DNA of 64,000 nucleotides from WSZJ01 sp964590435 (GCA_964590435.1 CAZPWT010000020.1:5667-69666), one strand, 5' to 3'. Positions 1 to 8,724 are shown, numbered from the stretch's first letter. Notes: a model not told the origin generated them from the sequence alone. Numbers and translations are program-made.

Positions 1-731
1 GCGAGTTTCGCAGGTGCAACGCCGCCCAACGCGGCGCCGAGGCGAGCGATCTTCAGATCGATTTCGGCGCGCTCAGGTGCCGAGGCCAACAGCGCGACGG
101 TCGCACCGGCGATGGAGGATAGGAATGCGATGAGATCCTCGCCTGGCTCAGAGGTCAGCAGTGCGAACACGAGACCGCGATCCCGCTTCCCAGGGGCAGC
201 CGCTCGCCTCAAGATCTGATGGTCGTCGCACGCGTCGAGCTTCAGAGCTGCCAGAACCTCCGCGACGTCATTGCACCGCCGACTCGAGACTTCGTCCTTC
301 GCCTCAGCACTCGCCTTGCGCAGCTCTCCGGCCCCGACGCCGGCAGCCGCGAGGTCACCCAGGGTCGCGGCGAACGCCTCTGCATACCCGGATCCCTTTC
401 TCATTTCTCGCACGTCGAAATACCGGAGCCGCGTTTCCAGGTCCGGCGCCGCAAACAGGTTCTCGAGAGCTACGCTCCGAATCTCCTCGGCGCCACGAAT
501 CGGCGCTTCGCCCGCATGGAGCAGCCACTCATGCGCGACTTCGACGGGCTGGACCAGCCGAGTTCCGATCAACAAGGGCCTCAGCTTCTTGTCGAGCGCC
601 AGCTCTCTTCGAAAGGCGTGCGCCAGCCGCTCGGAGGGCACGAGGACCGTGCGAACAAGCGCCGGGTCGGATTCAACGATGTGAGCCCATAGCGCCACGG
701 CCTCTCGCAGATCGGCAACCGTATGAAGCAT
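1..731 (-). CDS. AddB-like / PD-(D/E)XK-family nuclease, N-terminal part (cut by window edge)
   Basis: The minus-strand frame opens with ATG at 731 and stays open to the window start (243 codons), so the C-terminus is missing. The N-terminus reads like the start of AddB-type helicase-nuclease subunits: VLVPSERLAHAFRREL followed by LIGTRLVQPVEVAHEWL, the pattern seen where such proteins begin an inactivated helicase domain. In that family the protein would help process DNA ends, with a C-terminal nuclease domain lying outside the window. It starts 6 bases after the stop of the upstream gene (738-2348), so the two are probably one transcript. The family call rests on the N-terminal pattern alone; no catalytic residues are visible. 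Confidence 0.5.
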   Translation of the reverse strand, partial: MLHTVADLREAVALWAHIVESDPALVRTVLVPSERLAHAFRRELALDKKLRPLLIGTRLVQPVEVAHEWLLHAGEAPIRGAEEIRSVALENLFAAPDLETRLRYFDVREMRKGSGYAEAFAATLGDLAAAGVGAGELRKASAEAKDEVSSRRCNDVAEVLAALKLDACDDHQILRRAAAPGKRDRGLVFALLTSEPGEDLIAFLSSIAGATVALLASAPERAEIDLKIARLGAALGGVAPAKL

Positions 732-737
732 GGATTT

Positions 738-2348
738 CTAGCCCCTCTCATCGAAAACAAACGCTTCGAAATCCGCCACGCGTGCCCCGTCCTTGAACCA
801 CCCTTCGATCACGCCCCGGATGATCCCCGCTTCGCTCAACGTCGGGTAGATCCGGCTCGCGGCCGCGCCCTTCCCTGTCGAGGCCGGCAGGACGTAGACC
901 TTCGTCTTCGCCCCCGGCTTCTCGCGCCACGCGAACCCCTCGACGCGGGCGACGAGCTCGCCGAGGTCGTGGTCGGCGGCGCGGCGGTGGACGTTGACGC
1001 CGGCGGCGAACGGGGCTTCCCGCCAGTCGGCGACCTCGACCCAGGCGATGCGGGGCGGGGTGGAAAGGCGGCCGCGGGGCTCAAAGGGCGCGAGTTCGCG
1101 GTCGGTGCGGGAGCCGTCGGGCCGGGCGGCGTCGATCTGGAGGGGCTCGACGCCGCAGCCGCGCGGGCTCTTCAGCCACTCCAGGATGAGCGGGAACTTG
1201 TCGTCGAAGTGCCCGGCGATCCCGTCGAACGTCTCGGGCGCGGGGACGCCGCCCTGGCACCAGGCGATCTGCTGGCCGATGGCGATGACGAAGAAGTCGT
1301 CGTCGGGGGCGCGGAGGGCGCCGCGCTCGACGGTGCGCTCGGCCTCGCGGACGAGGACGGAGAGGCCGGCGAGGAGGCGGGCGCGCTCGGCGGCGTCCGC
1401 GTCGCCGGACGCGAGTGGGACGACGGCGAAGAGCTTCAGCGGGCCGAGCACCAGGAACAGGTGCAGGCACGGCTTCTCTTCCTCGAAAATGTTCGCGGTC
1501 TCGCGGCAGACGAGCATGTAGTCGGCGACGACGCCGGCGTGTGCTTCACGCAGCCAGTTGTCGAGGAACTCGGGGCCGGTGCGGAACTCGCGCGTGGCGA
1601 AGCAGTCGTTTTCGACTTTGCGCAGCGTGGCCGCGAAGGCCTTGGGAACGTGCATCGCCGACAGGCCCAGCGAAGCGAAGAAGGCTTCGCGTCCTTCGTC
1701 GCCGCGCACGAGCCCGCAGCCGCCGTCCTCGAGCGGCGTGCCGTCGAGCACGTCTTCGATCGGCTCGACGAGCTCCGGCAGACTTCCCTTTCGGTCGTAC
1801 GACAGCGTCTGCTGCGCCGAATTCAGCGCTTCCTCAAGGAACGCCCGCGCCGCGGCCGGCGCCTTCGCGGCGGCGTCGCGCACGGCCTTGCGGCATTTGT
1901 CGTCGTCGAACGCGACGAGGGCCGAGCCGAGCGCCTGGCGGTGGAGGTGAAGGAGTTCGCTGCCGGAGACGGTCGAGTAGGCGGCGAGGCCGGCGAGGAA
2001 GCGTGCGGCGCGGCGGGCGATCGGCGGTGGAACGCGCGCGGCGGCGGCGGGGTGGGCGATGACCCACGCGTTGGCCCAGGCGTGCACCTGGAGGAATTCC
2101 CCCCAGAACGGGGCGCAGGCCGCCAGGCCCTCCTTCGAGAACTCGGCGTGACGCTTCACGATGGCGCGGAGGGCCTGCTCGCCCAGGTCCACCAGGAGCG
2201 GGAACAGCTTTGCCACCGCGAGCTTTGCGGGCGCCTGCGGGACCACGCCGCGAGGAACGCCCCAGAACTCGCGCAGCAGCATCTCCGTTCGCAGGCGCAG
2301 CCCTTCGAGATTCCGTGAATCGGGCGCGCCGTCACTTTTCGGTTTCAT
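738..2348 (-). CDS. Uncharacterised 536-aa protein upstream of the AddB-like gene
   Basis: The ORF could extend further upstream, but ATG 2348 (MKPKSDGAPDSRNLEG) is preceded by a GGGAGG ribosome site at good spacing, so I chose it. The protein is soluble with no signal peptide, membrane segment or motif I recognise. It is rich in Ala, Arg and Glu and ends FEAFVFDERG. It stops 6 bases before the AddB-like start, suggesting a two-gene operon, so a role in DNA processing is possible. That is guilt by association only. A small gene (2474-2644) lies just upstream on the same strand. Confidence 0.7.
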   Translation of the reverse strand: MKPKSDGAPDSRNLEGLRLRTEMLLREFWGVPRGVVPQAPAKLAVAKLFPLLVDLGEQALRAIVKRHAEFSKEGLAACAPFWGEFLQVHAWANAWVIAHPAAAARVPPPIARRAARFLAGLAAYSTVSGSELLHLHRQALGSALVAFDDDKCRKAVRDAAAKAPAAARAFLEEALNSAQQTLSYDRKGSLPELVEPIEDVLDGTPLEDGGCGLVRGDEGREAFFASLGLSAMHVPKAFAATLRKVENDCFATREFRTGPEFLDNWLREAHAGVVADYMLVCRETANIFEEEKPCLHLFLVLGPLKLFAVVPLASGDADAAERARLLAGLSVLVREAERTVERGALRAPDDDFFVIAIGQQIAWCQGGVPAPETFDGIAGHFDDKFPLILEWLKSPRGCGVEPLQIDAARPDGSRTDRELAPFEPRGRLSTPPRIAWVEVADWREAPFAAGVNVHRRAADHDLGELVARVEGFAWREKPGAKTKVYVLPASTGKGAAASRIYPTLSEAGIIRGVIEGWFKDGARVADFEAFVFDERG

Positions 2349-2473
2349 GCTTCCCTCCCCCGCCAGACTGCAGCCCACACGGATTCGATTCCCTCGACGG
2401 GTATTCTTACGCAGCCGGGACGGCAGCGTGACAGAAAAGAGACGCGAGGCTGGCCCGTCCGCGGGTGCGCGAC

Positions 2474-2644
2474 CTAGAACATTTCCCCGATCCGCGCCTG
2501 ATCGAGCATCAGCCGCACATACCTCTTCTTCATGAGTTCGTCGTACGCCGCCTTCTCCGCCTCCACCCTGGCCTTCTCGGCCGCGTCCAGGATCCGCTGC
2601 TCTTCCGGAGTCCGCTCTGGCTCGTTCCCCGTCTGATCCGTCAT
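2474..2644 (-). CDS. Small 56-aa hypothetical protein
   Basis: The start ATG 2644 (MTDQTGNEPERTPEEQ) has GGAGG upstream at normal spacing; an in-frame ATG eight codons earlier lacks this. The product is highly charged, with a predicted helical middle rich in Glu, Ala and Lys, and ends MLDQARIGEMF. There is no recognisable domain. It lies 125 bases upstream of, and on the same strand as, the 738-2348 gene and could share its transcript. The codon use looks genuine rather than like a shadow of an opposite-strand gene. Confidence 0.6.
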   Translation of the reverse strand: MTDQTGNEPERTPEEQRILDAAEKARVEAEKAAYDELMKKRYVRLMLDQARIGEMF

Positions 2645-2859
2645 GGTCTGCCTCCGATTGGCCGTCACTCCGGCTTACGCGGCCTGCCCGAAAGGGTGAC
2701 GCCTTTTCGGGGTTGGGGCGTGTGCCCCTCGGTCGTCCACGGGCCAGATCGAGGCCCAGGACGAAAGCCGGGATGGGAGGAGAGGACGGTGAAGAGGAAT
2801 CCTGTGCTCGCAGGCTGCGGTGCGTACGACCGACCGAGCACCGGGACCTCAGTGGCACC

Positions 2860-2887
2860 TTGACATTCGACTAACATATTGTAGAAT
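2860..2887 (+). promoter_or_regulatory. Sigma-70-type promoter
   Basis: TTGACA (2860-2865) and TAGAAT (2882-2887) are separated by 16 bases in AT-rich DNA that stands out from the GC-rich surroundings. It points to the AAA ATPase gene at 3000 and would give a leader of about 105 bases containing the palindrome at 2957-2980. It sits in the 355-base gap between the genes at 2474-2644 and 3000-4190. Apart from this promoter and the palindrome I see nothing else there. Confidence 0.5.
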
Positions 2888-2956
2888 TCTCTCCTAGCCT
2901 GCGCCTTCCGCGACGGTAAGTGCAGTCGGCAAAAGTCTTTCCGAAGGCTCTATCAC

Positions 2957-2980
2957 TTTATACTCAAATCCGAGTATAAA
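2957..2980. promoter_or_regulatory. Perfect inverted repeat, probable operator before the AAA ATPase gene
   Basis: TTTATACTC - 6 bases - GAGTATAAA forms a perfect 9-bp inverted repeat ending 20 bases before the ATG at 3000. TATACT, TATAAA and, slightly downstream, TATAAG (2985-2990) all resemble -10 boxes. No Shine-Dalgarno sequence precedes the ATG. A start from TATAAG would give an almost leaderless message. A dimeric regulator site is the simplest reading. Confidence 0.55.
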
Positions 2981-2999
2981 TGCGTATAAGTCGGTACAC

Positions 3000-4190
3000 A
3001 TGGACCCCCTCAAGAACCCCTTCTCCCCCGGCGCCGGATCGCCGCCCCCCGACCTCGTCGGCCGCGGCCCGATCCTCGAACAGGCTCGCATCCTCCTCGG
3101 CCGGGTGCGCCTGAAAAAGCCCGAGAAAAGCCTCCTCCTGACTGGACTCCGGGGCGTCGGGAAGACCGTGCTCCTGAACGAAATCGAACGGATGGCCCGG
3201 AACGACGGTTACAGGACGATCGCCATCGAAGCGCACGAGGAGAAACCCCTCGGGCCCTTGATCGCGAACAACATGCGCGCGCTCCTTTTCGATCTGGACC
3301 GGGTCGCCGGCACCGGGGAGAAGGTCAAGCGCGGACTCAGGGTCCTGCGCAGCTTCATCGGCTCGCTGAAGTTCACCATCGGGGACGTCAGCATGGGACT
3401 CGACATCGATCCGGAAAAAGGAACCGCGGACAGCGGCGACCTCGAGGTCGACCTCCCCCATCTCTTCGTCGCAATGGGCGAAGCCGCGGAGGAGAGAAAG
3501 TCGGCGGTCGCGCTCTTCATCGATGAGCTCCAGTACTTCAACCAGAAGGAACTCGGGGCCCTCATCATGGCGATGCACAAGATCCAGCAGCGCCAGCTCC
3601 CCCTGGTGCTGCTGGGCGCCGGCTTGCCGATCCTGCCCGGACTCGCAGGGGAATCAAAGTCGTATGCCGAACGGCTTTTCAATTTTCCGGTCGTGGGGGC
3701 ACTTTCGGAAGACGACGCTGCGAAGGCCATCAAGGACCCGGCCCTTGCCGCGCAGGTCCGAGTCGACCCCGACGCGCTCAGGGAGATCTTCCGGCTGACC
3801 AAGGGCTACCCCTACTTCCTGCAGGAGTGGGCCTACCAGGCCTGGAACGCCGCACAGGCGAGCCCGATCACGCTCGCCGTGGTGAAGTCCGCGACCGAGC
3901 GAGTCGTCCCACGGCTCGACCAGAATTTCTTCAAGGTCCGCTTCGATCGCCTCACCAACGGCGAGAAGGATTTCCTGCGGGCGATGGCCGAACTGGGCCC
4001 GGGGCCGCACCGCACGGGGGACATCGCCGACGTGCTCGGCGTGAAAGTCACGGGGGTCGGGCCGGTGCGCGCGAAGCTCCTGCGGAAAGGAATGGTGTAC
4101 AGCCCGGCGCACGGGGAGATGGCCTTCACGGTTCCGCTCTTCGACGAGTTCATGGTACGCGCGATTCCGGAACTGCGGCGGAAGGCGTGA
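3000..4190 (+). CDS. AAA ATPase, archaeal-ATPase/Orc1-like (AAA_16 type), 396 aa
   Basis: The protein is a P-loop ATPase of the broad STAND/Orc1-like group. It opens with NPFSPGAG and a GRGPILEQA module typical of the family. Walker A is GLRGVGKT near residue 50 and Walker B is VALFIDELQY near residue 175. A C-terminal winged-helix-like region lies around residues 320-390 (GDIADVLGVKVTGVGPVRAKL). Such proteins use ATP-driven switching, and many occur in mobile or defence regions, but the partner is unknown. The ATG at 3000 has no ribosome site and sits just after a palindrome (2957-2980), so the gene is probably autoregulated or translated from a short leader. A 144-aa unknown gene follows 32 bases downstream. 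Confidence 0.85.
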   Translation: MDPLKNPFSPGAGSPPPDLVGRGPILEQARILLGRVRLKKPEKSLLLTGLRGVGKTVLLNEIERMARNDGYRTIAIEAHEEKPLGPLIANNMRALLFDLDRVAGTGEKVKRGLRVLRSFIGSLKFTIGDVSMGLDIDPEKGTADSGDLEVDLPHLFVAMGEAAEERKSAVALFIDELQYFNQKELGALIMAMHKIQQRQLPLVLLGAGLPILPGLAGESKSYAERLFNFPVVGALSEDDAAKAIKDPALAAQVRVDPDALREIFRLTKGYPYFLQEWAYQAWNAAQASPITLAVVKSATERVVPRLDQNFFKVRFDRLTNGEKDFLRAMAELGPGPHRTGDIADVLGVKVTGVGPVRAKLLRKGMVYSPAHGEMAFTVPLFDEFMVRAIPELRRKA

Positions 4191-4222
4191 CACGTTTCCA
4201 CGCGTCGTGCGTAAGGGCCGAC

Positions 4223-4657
4223 ATGCCCAACGAACAGGACGAAGCCTTCGCCATGCGCCTCGTCGCGTACGGCGCCGGGTTCCATCCGCTTCCCGAGCAC
4301 AAGCGCTTCGATGAGGCCTACGTCGCCTTTCACCTCGAGCACGCCGGCCACGTCACGGTCTACCTGCGGCGTGAAAAGGCGACGAAGCAGGCGTACACGT
4401 TCCAGTTGACGGCCGCGAAGCCGCCGGACGAGGAGCTGGACGAGACGGCGGATGATCCGCGCGACATCGCCAACGCGCTGGCGGAGCGATTCCTGTGCGA
4501 CACGCTCATTGTGCTGAAGGAAATGCCGAAGGCGATCCGGCGCGGCGCGATGGAGCGGGCGCTGGAACGGCTCAAGGCGGGCGAGAAACTGGAGCCACGC
4601 GACGCGGAGGTGCTGGAAGGATTCGTGAAGGCCTGGGACCGGACGGCGGAGGCGTAG
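4223..4657 (+). CDS. Uncharacterised 144-aa protein after the AAA ATPase
   Basis: The start ATG 4223 (MPNEQDEAFAMRLVAYG) was chosen because the reading frame upstream overlaps the ATPase gene in another phase. It has no signal peptide or membrane segment. It looks like a mixed alpha/beta N-terminal half (DEAYVAFHLEHAGHVTVYLRR is partly strand-like) and a charged helical C-terminal half ending LEGFVKAWDRTAEA. I do not recognise the family. Its position 32 bases behind the ATPase suggests co-transcription and possible joint action. Confidence 0.65.
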   Translation: MPNEQDEAFAMRLVAYGAGFHPLPEHKRFDEAYVAFHLEHAGHVTVYLRREKATKQAYTFQLTAAKPPDEELDETADDPRDIANALAERFLCDTLIVLKEMPKAIRRGAMERALERLKAGEKLEPRDAEVLEGFVKAWDRTAEA

Positions 4658-4742
4658 CCGGAAGCTGTCACGCCCGGGGAGGCGCTTCGTATGATCCTCC
4701 GCGGGAGATTTCACTTTCTTGTTTCATGCAACGGGAGGCTCC

Positions 4743-5348
4743 ATGACCGACAAGAAGCTCGAAGCGCAGATCGAGAAAGCCGACGCGGCGCTGGCCAAAG
4801 CCCGGCAGACCCTGATGGACCTCATCCGCAAGCGCGGGCCCGAGGAGGTCGAGGACGCGACGTTCACCGGGTGGGACGGCAAGCCGGTGCGGCTCTCGAA
4901 GCTCTTCGGCGGCCGCAAGGACCTGATCCTGGTGCACAGCATGGGCGTGCGGTGCCCGGACGTCCTCTGGCTGGACGAGATCAACGGCGCGCGGCTGAGC
5001 CTCGAGGACCGGGCGGCGCTGGTCGTGGCGGGCCCCGACGCGGTCGCGGAGCAGAAGGCGTACGCGAAGGAGCGCGGCTGGGGGTTCCGGATGGTGAGCG
5101 CGGCGGGAACGGAGTTCTTCGGCAGGATGGGATTTGAGGAGACCCCCGGGGAGATCATGCCCGGCGTGTCCGCGTTCTCGAAGTCCGGGTCGCAGATCGT
5201 GCGGCAGACGTACGCGTACTTCGCCCCGGGGGACCCGTTCTGCGGGCTGTGGAACTTCTTCGACATGCTGAAGGACGGCTCGGCGGGATGGAAGCCGGGC
5301 GGGATGGCGGATTCGTGGCTGGCGCGGAGGTTGGGGTGGGTGGAGTAG
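4743..5348 (+). CDS. DUF899-family thioredoxin-like protein, 201 aa
   Basis: ATG 4743 follows a GGGAGG site. The protein begins with a helix (LEAQIEKADAALAKARQ) and continues with a thioredoxin-like fold pattern. It contains LILVHSMGVRCPDVLWLDE, where DUF899 proteins carry their conserved Cys/Trp region, and the late motif RQTYAYFAPGDPFCGLWNF. DUF899 proteins are AhpC/TSA-related with no settled function. Only one Cys remains at the first site, so a classic CxxC redox mechanism is unlikely. It is a stand-alone gene followed by a GGAGG-led small gene at 5391. Confidence 0.7.
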   Translation: MTDKKLEAQIEKADAALAKARQTLMDLIRKRGPEEVEDATFTGWDGKPVRLSKLFGGRKDLILVHSMGVRCPDVLWLDEINGARLSLEDRAALVVAGPDAVAEQKAYAKERGWGFRMVSAAGTEFFGRMGFEETPGEIMPGVSAFSKSGSQIVRQTYAYFAPGDPFCGLWNFFDMLKDGSAGWKPGGMADSWLARRLGWVE

Positions 5349-5390
5349 CCGAAACCAACGAAACCACCAGGCATAGGGAGGGGCGCTGAA

Positions 5391-5651
5391 ATGACGACCG
5401 ATTCCGTCAGCAAGTTGATCGCCGACTACCAGAACACCCACGACCCCGGGATCCTCGCGCGAATCGTGGACCGGTACTGCGAACTCACGATGGAGGAACC
5501 GATCGAGTGGATGGAGGAGTTGATCGACGCTTCGTCGGAGTCGGTGGCGATCGAGAGGGCGATCAACCAGAGGTACGTCGAACAGGGACGGAAGTGGCTG
5601 CGGGAACTCGGCAATCAGACAGGAGAGCCGAAAGACGGAGGTGGAGCTTGA
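5391..5651 (+). CDS. Small acidic 86-aa protein paired with a GIY-YIG protein
   Basis: It starts at ATG 5391 behind GGAGGGG. The product is acidic and largely helical (IEWMEELIDASSESVAIERA), with a basic end (GRKWLRELG). It has no recognisable domain. Its TGA stop overlaps the TTG start of the GIY-YIG gene at 5648, so the two are translationally coupled. A small acidic protein coupled to a nuclease-like gene could be an inhibitor or adaptor, but that is inference only. Confidence 0.65.
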   Translation: MTTDSVSKLIADYQNTHDPGILARIVDRYCELTMEEPIEWMEELIDASSESVAIERAINQRYVEQGRKWLRELGNQTGEPKDGGGA

Positions 5652-6229
5652 GCCACGCGAGCGAATTACTCGAGGCGATCGGTTTGCGGGCGGAGGGCAG
5701 CGTCAATTGGTACGAGCTGCCTCGCTGCACCGCTCCCGGCGTCTACCTGGTTGAGTGGGCCGCCATGGTCCCGTCTGCTCCAGTCTCATTGGCAAGTGTC
5801 ACGCGCTGGCTGACACGGGTGCCCTCGCTGCGATTGGACGGCGCACGGCCCAAGCCTGCCGATCTCGCCGCGCGACTTGGGAAATTCTGGATTCCGAGCC
5901 AGAAAGTAATTTACGTGGGGAAAGCTTCGAACAGTATCCGCAAGCGCGTGGGCGACTATTACGACACGACCCTGGGTGACAAGGGGCCTCATGCAGGAGG
6001 CCACTGGGTACAGGCACTGGACGGGCTGGAGGGCGCCTCAGTGACCTGGTGCGCGAGCAAAACGCCGGAGGCCCACGAGCACACGCTGCTAAAAACATTC
6101 GCGCAGAGGGTTCCTGACGCAGAGAAGTCCCTTCTCCACGATCAGAATCTCGTCCTTCCGTTTGCCAACAAGGAACTTGAGAAAGGGCTGACCAAGAACC
6201 ACGGCATCAGAGGTTCCACGTTGGGGTAA
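5648..6229 (+). CDS. GIY-YIG-like endonuclease-domain protein, 193 aa
   Basis: The frame is open further upstream, but TTG 5648 overlaps the preceding stop and sits behind GGAGG, so it is the likely start. The GIY-YIG pattern is visible as PGVYLVEWA near residue 30, then KVIYVGKASNSIRKRVGDYY near residues 90-110, with a helix EAHEHTLLKTFAQRV holding the family glutamate further on. GIY-YIG domains cut DNA in repair, homing and restriction. The insert between the GVYLV and VIYVGKA segments is longer than usual. It is coupled to the small acidic gene upstream. Confidence 0.65.
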   Translation: MSHASELLEAIGLRAEGSVNWYELPRCTAPGVYLVEWAAMVPSAPVSLASVTRWLTRVPSLRLDGARPKPADLAARLGKFWIPSQKVIYVGKASNSIRKRVGDYYDTTLGDKGPHAGGHWVQALDGLEGASVTWCASKTPEAHEHTLLKTFAQRVPDAEKSLLHDQNLVLPFANKELEKGLTKNHGIRGSTLG

Positions 6230-6335
6230 AAGCTAGGCCTTCCCTGCCGGGCGACCTTCCCCTGCATACCGCGACTTGATGTCGGTCCGGCAAATCACCA
6301 CCGGATGGCTCTTCGCCCGCGCGCCCCTCCCGCGC

Positions 6336-6866
6336 TCAGGGCTTCTGATCCTCGCCGGCCAGATTCACGGCGACCGCCCCCGCTTCAAATCTCCTGCGGA
6401 TCTCACGGAACTGCTCTTCGCCGATCTGGCGCAGGCCCGACCGGCGATCGCCGAAACCGCGCCAGTTCCAGTTTTTCTTGTGGCCCAGGATCTCGTTCAC
6501 GTCGGCACGAGGCACGAAGCCTTCCCTGGAGACGATTTCGGCGTCCGCTCTCCAGCGCCACCAGACCTGCTTTCCGCTCGCATGGAGCGTCGGCGTGTTC
6601 TTCCGGTCGTAGAGGGCGGAGGTCAGGCGCACGAGAGCTACGATTCCCTGGCGTCCTCGAGCGGCGATGGGACGACGGCGAAGACCTTCGGCGGTCTGCT
6701 TGAGCGTCACGGGCGCGCTGGCCGTCTCGTAGAGGAACGCGAGGTCCTGCGGCCTCAGGTCGCGGGCGACTTCCTCGAGCCCGTCCTGCAGGTAGACGTG
6801 GGGTAGAAACTCTTCGTACTCACGCTGCGGGTAGTGAACGGTGATCCAGTACCTCGGATTTGACAT
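6336..6866 (-). CDS. Uncharacterised 176-aa protein, possibly with an EVE/PUA-like fold
   Basis: The ATG at 6866 opens with NPRYWITVHYPQRE. A strand-rich N-terminal half contains DLRPQDLAFLYETASAP and QGIVALVRLT. A Trp-rich middle and a closing segment RSGLRQIGEEQFREIRRRF follow. The layout (YW near the start, 'path-of-binding' loop, late QF helix) resembles EVE/PUA-like nucleotide-recognition domains, which often sit with restriction genes. I could not confirm the signature residues. It is next to the AbiE-like pair. The 208 bases between it and the AbiEii gene contain no clear gene. Confidence 0.55.
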   Translation of the reverse strand: MSNPRYWITVHYPQREYEEFLPHVYLQDGLEEVARDLRPQDLAFLYETASAPVTLKQTAEGLRRRPIAARGRQGIVALVRLTSALYDRKNTPTLHASGKQVWWRWRADAEIVSREGFVPRADVNEILGHKKNWNWRGFGDRRSGLRQIGEEQFREIRRRFEAGAVAVNLAGEDQKP

Positions 6867-7074
6867 GGTGGCTCCTGCTTGGCTCGAAGTGGTCCGACGA
6901 CTACCGACGCCAACTCGGACGCTTGTGCTCGAGGATATCCGCGATAGACCTCTCCTTCAAAATGGCGAGTGCGGCGCGTTCGCGGTCACGGTGCCCCGCT
7001 TCGGCAAGTGAGAATCTGGCGCCTCCTGCCGAGCTGCGCCAGTGGGTGGACCATGAGATCGCCTCTCAGACGCC

Positions 7075-8100
7075 TCATCCCCGCGAATTCAGCGCTTTCT
7101 CGACTCGCTCCAACTCCAGGAGCAGCTCCGCGAACGACAACGGCTCGCCGAGGAACATGGACTCCATGGCGGCGTAGTCCCTCCGGACTTCCTCCTCCCG
7201 CTCTTTTGTTGGCCGGAGGCGAAGGGAGCCTGGCCTGGCCTCTTCGTACTTCGCCCACTTCCTCGGGAAGTAGGACTTCTTGAAGTTCACGACCCGGTCC
7301 AGCAGCGCAAGCTGGCTGGCTGCCGCCTGTCCCTTCTCGCTCCGCCAGAGCGCCACGAAGTCCGAATAGTGCCTCGCGTGGCGACTCGGGAAGTCCTTGT
7401 CCGCGGGACGATGGTGCTCGGCGTGGAGAATTGTCGCCTTCTCCCAGAACGTGCGTTCGAGCTCGAGGGCCACGACCTGCGTGGAGGTGTCGTCGAATGC
7501 GCCCGGGAACGCCTCCTCGACCATGGCGGCGATGGGGTGCTTCGCGGTGGGACGCTGGTCCGTCAGGGAACCGAACTCGAGCTTCACCGACGGCTCGATG
7601 TACTCCGCATTCGCCGACGCCGGGTCGGGGTAGGCGAAGCGAAGGATCGGCGAGTCCGTCTGCGCATCCAGGTCGTAGGTCAGCCAGCTCCTGGCCCCAC
7701 GCGCCGGGAGCAGGCGTCGAATTTCCGATTCGAGTTCGCCCTGGAATCGCTTCTCAACCGCTTCCTTGCAGAGATCCTGCAGCTTCTCGAAGAGCTTGTG
7801 GCGGGCGCTGGACGTTGGCGCGGATTCGAGATCTCCCTCCCTGACCCCCAGGAGGCCGGGGCTGATCGAAATGTCGATGTCTTCTGAGAACCGCTGGACA
7901 ACCCCGAAGACCTTGGAGAGGGACGTTCCGCCTTTGAAGACGCAGTCCGCCCCCAGGTCCTTCGTTGAGAAGATCCGGGCTAGCAGCCAGCACACCCAGA
8001 AGTCCTTCTCGACGACCGCAACCGGCAGACCCAGCTTTTCCGACGCGTCGGTCATGACTTTGCGGCGTTCCTCGCCGGAGAGTGCGACGACACTCTTCAT
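7075..8100 (-). CDS. AbiEii/AbiGii-family nucleotidyltransferase toxin, 341 aa
   Basis: This is the toxin of a type IV AbiE-like toxin-antitoxin pair. The nucleotidyltransferase signature is VFKGGTSLSK (residues 54-63) followed by FSEDIDISIS (71-80), giving the two metal-binding aspartates D74 and D76. The downstream KLEFGS and LERTFWEKATILHAEHHR segments are also typical. In studied members the enzyme transfers nucleotides to tRNA or otherwise blocks growth, protecting against phage. The ATG overlaps the antitoxin stop (ATGA at 8097-8100), so translation is coupled. Length fits full-size family members. Confidence 0.88.
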   Translation of the reverse strand: MKSVVALSGEERRKVMTDASEKLGLPVAVVEKDFWVCWLLARIFSTKDLGADCVFKGGTSLSKVFGVVQRFSEDIDISISPGLLGVREGDLESAPTSSARHKLFEKLQDLCKEAVEKRFQGELESEIRRLLPARGARSWLTYDLDAQTDSPILRFAYPDPASANAEYIEPSVKLEFGSLTDQRPTAKHPIAAMVEEAFPGAFDDTSTQVVALELERTFWEKATILHAEHHRPADKDFPSRHARHYSDFVALWRSEKGQAAASQLALLDRVVNFKKSYFPRKWAKYEEARPGSLRLRPTKEREEEVRRDYAAMESMFLGEPLSFAELLLELERVEKALNSRG

Positions 8101-8705
8101 CGGTCTCCTCCCTCAATGAGCCGCCTCAGCGTGGGATGCATCCAGGCAGGAGCGCGCGGCAGATCGTTCCGGATCTGCTGAATCGCTTCGTGCGGAAGCT
8201 GTTGCCTCAGGCGGTTCAATTCCTGCTCATTGATGCCGTCCTTCCCGAGGGATCGAAGCGCGGAGAACACGGAACCGCTCCAGCGCCCGGGGGGCAGAAA
8301 GAAGCGAGGAGCGCGATGCCTCAACCGGATCGCGCCGCGAAGTCCCCAGGGGAGGCGCAGGGACGAGCCGTCCGTTTCGTACACGAGCCGCATGGGCACC
8401 TGGTTGCTCAAGCCCAGGGTATTGGCTGCGGAGGCGGAGTCTGGTTGAAAGCGCGAGCCGGTGCGTCGCGCCATGGCCTTCAGGAGTTCCGTATGGGAGG
8501 GCGCCAGTTCGCCCAGAAGCGGATCGGTCCGCGGACGGTCAAAGTACCCTCGCCGCACCTGGCGAATCGCCTGGCGCTGTCTCATGCGCATCAAGGCCAT
8601 TCCGATCGCGTGGGTGGTGCCCAGGTCCAGGAAGTCGTGGCGGCTGAACACCCGCTCGGGTGGCCAGTGAGCGATTCTACGAGCCATTTTGGACGCAATC
8701 GTCAT
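8097..8705 (-). CDS. AbiEi-like antitoxin/regulator (DUF6088 type), 202 aa
   Basis: The N-terminal half (SKMARRIAHWPPERVFSRHDFLDLG, with ALMRMRQRQAIRQVRRGYFD) is the winged-helix domain seen in AbiEi and DUF6088 proteins. The middle is a strand-rich antitoxin region (QVPMRLVYETDGSSLRL). In known AbiE systems this protein represses its own operon and neutralises the AbiEii partner. The stop overlaps the toxin start. The start at 8705 lies 20 bases from a perfect 12-bp inverted repeat (8725-8757), which matches negative autoregulation. Confidence 0.8.
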   Translation of the reverse strand: MTIASKMARRIAHWPPERVFSRHDFLDLGTTHAIGMALMRMRQRQAIRQVRRGYFDRPRTDPLLGELAPSHTELLKAMARRTGSRFQPDSASAANTLGLSNQVPMRLVYETDGSSLRLPWGLRGAIRLRHRAPRFFLPPGRWSGSVFSALRSLGKDGINEQELNRLRQQLPHEAIQQIRNDLPRAPAWMHPTLRRLIEGGDR

Positions 8706-8724
8706 GGCACCGATGTAGCACTTT

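Noticed and set aside
161..796. Plus-strand frames opposite the AddB-like gene
   Set aside because: They give Arg/Pro/Ser-rich products without domains, while the minus-strand frame has recognisable sequence and abuts an upstream gene.
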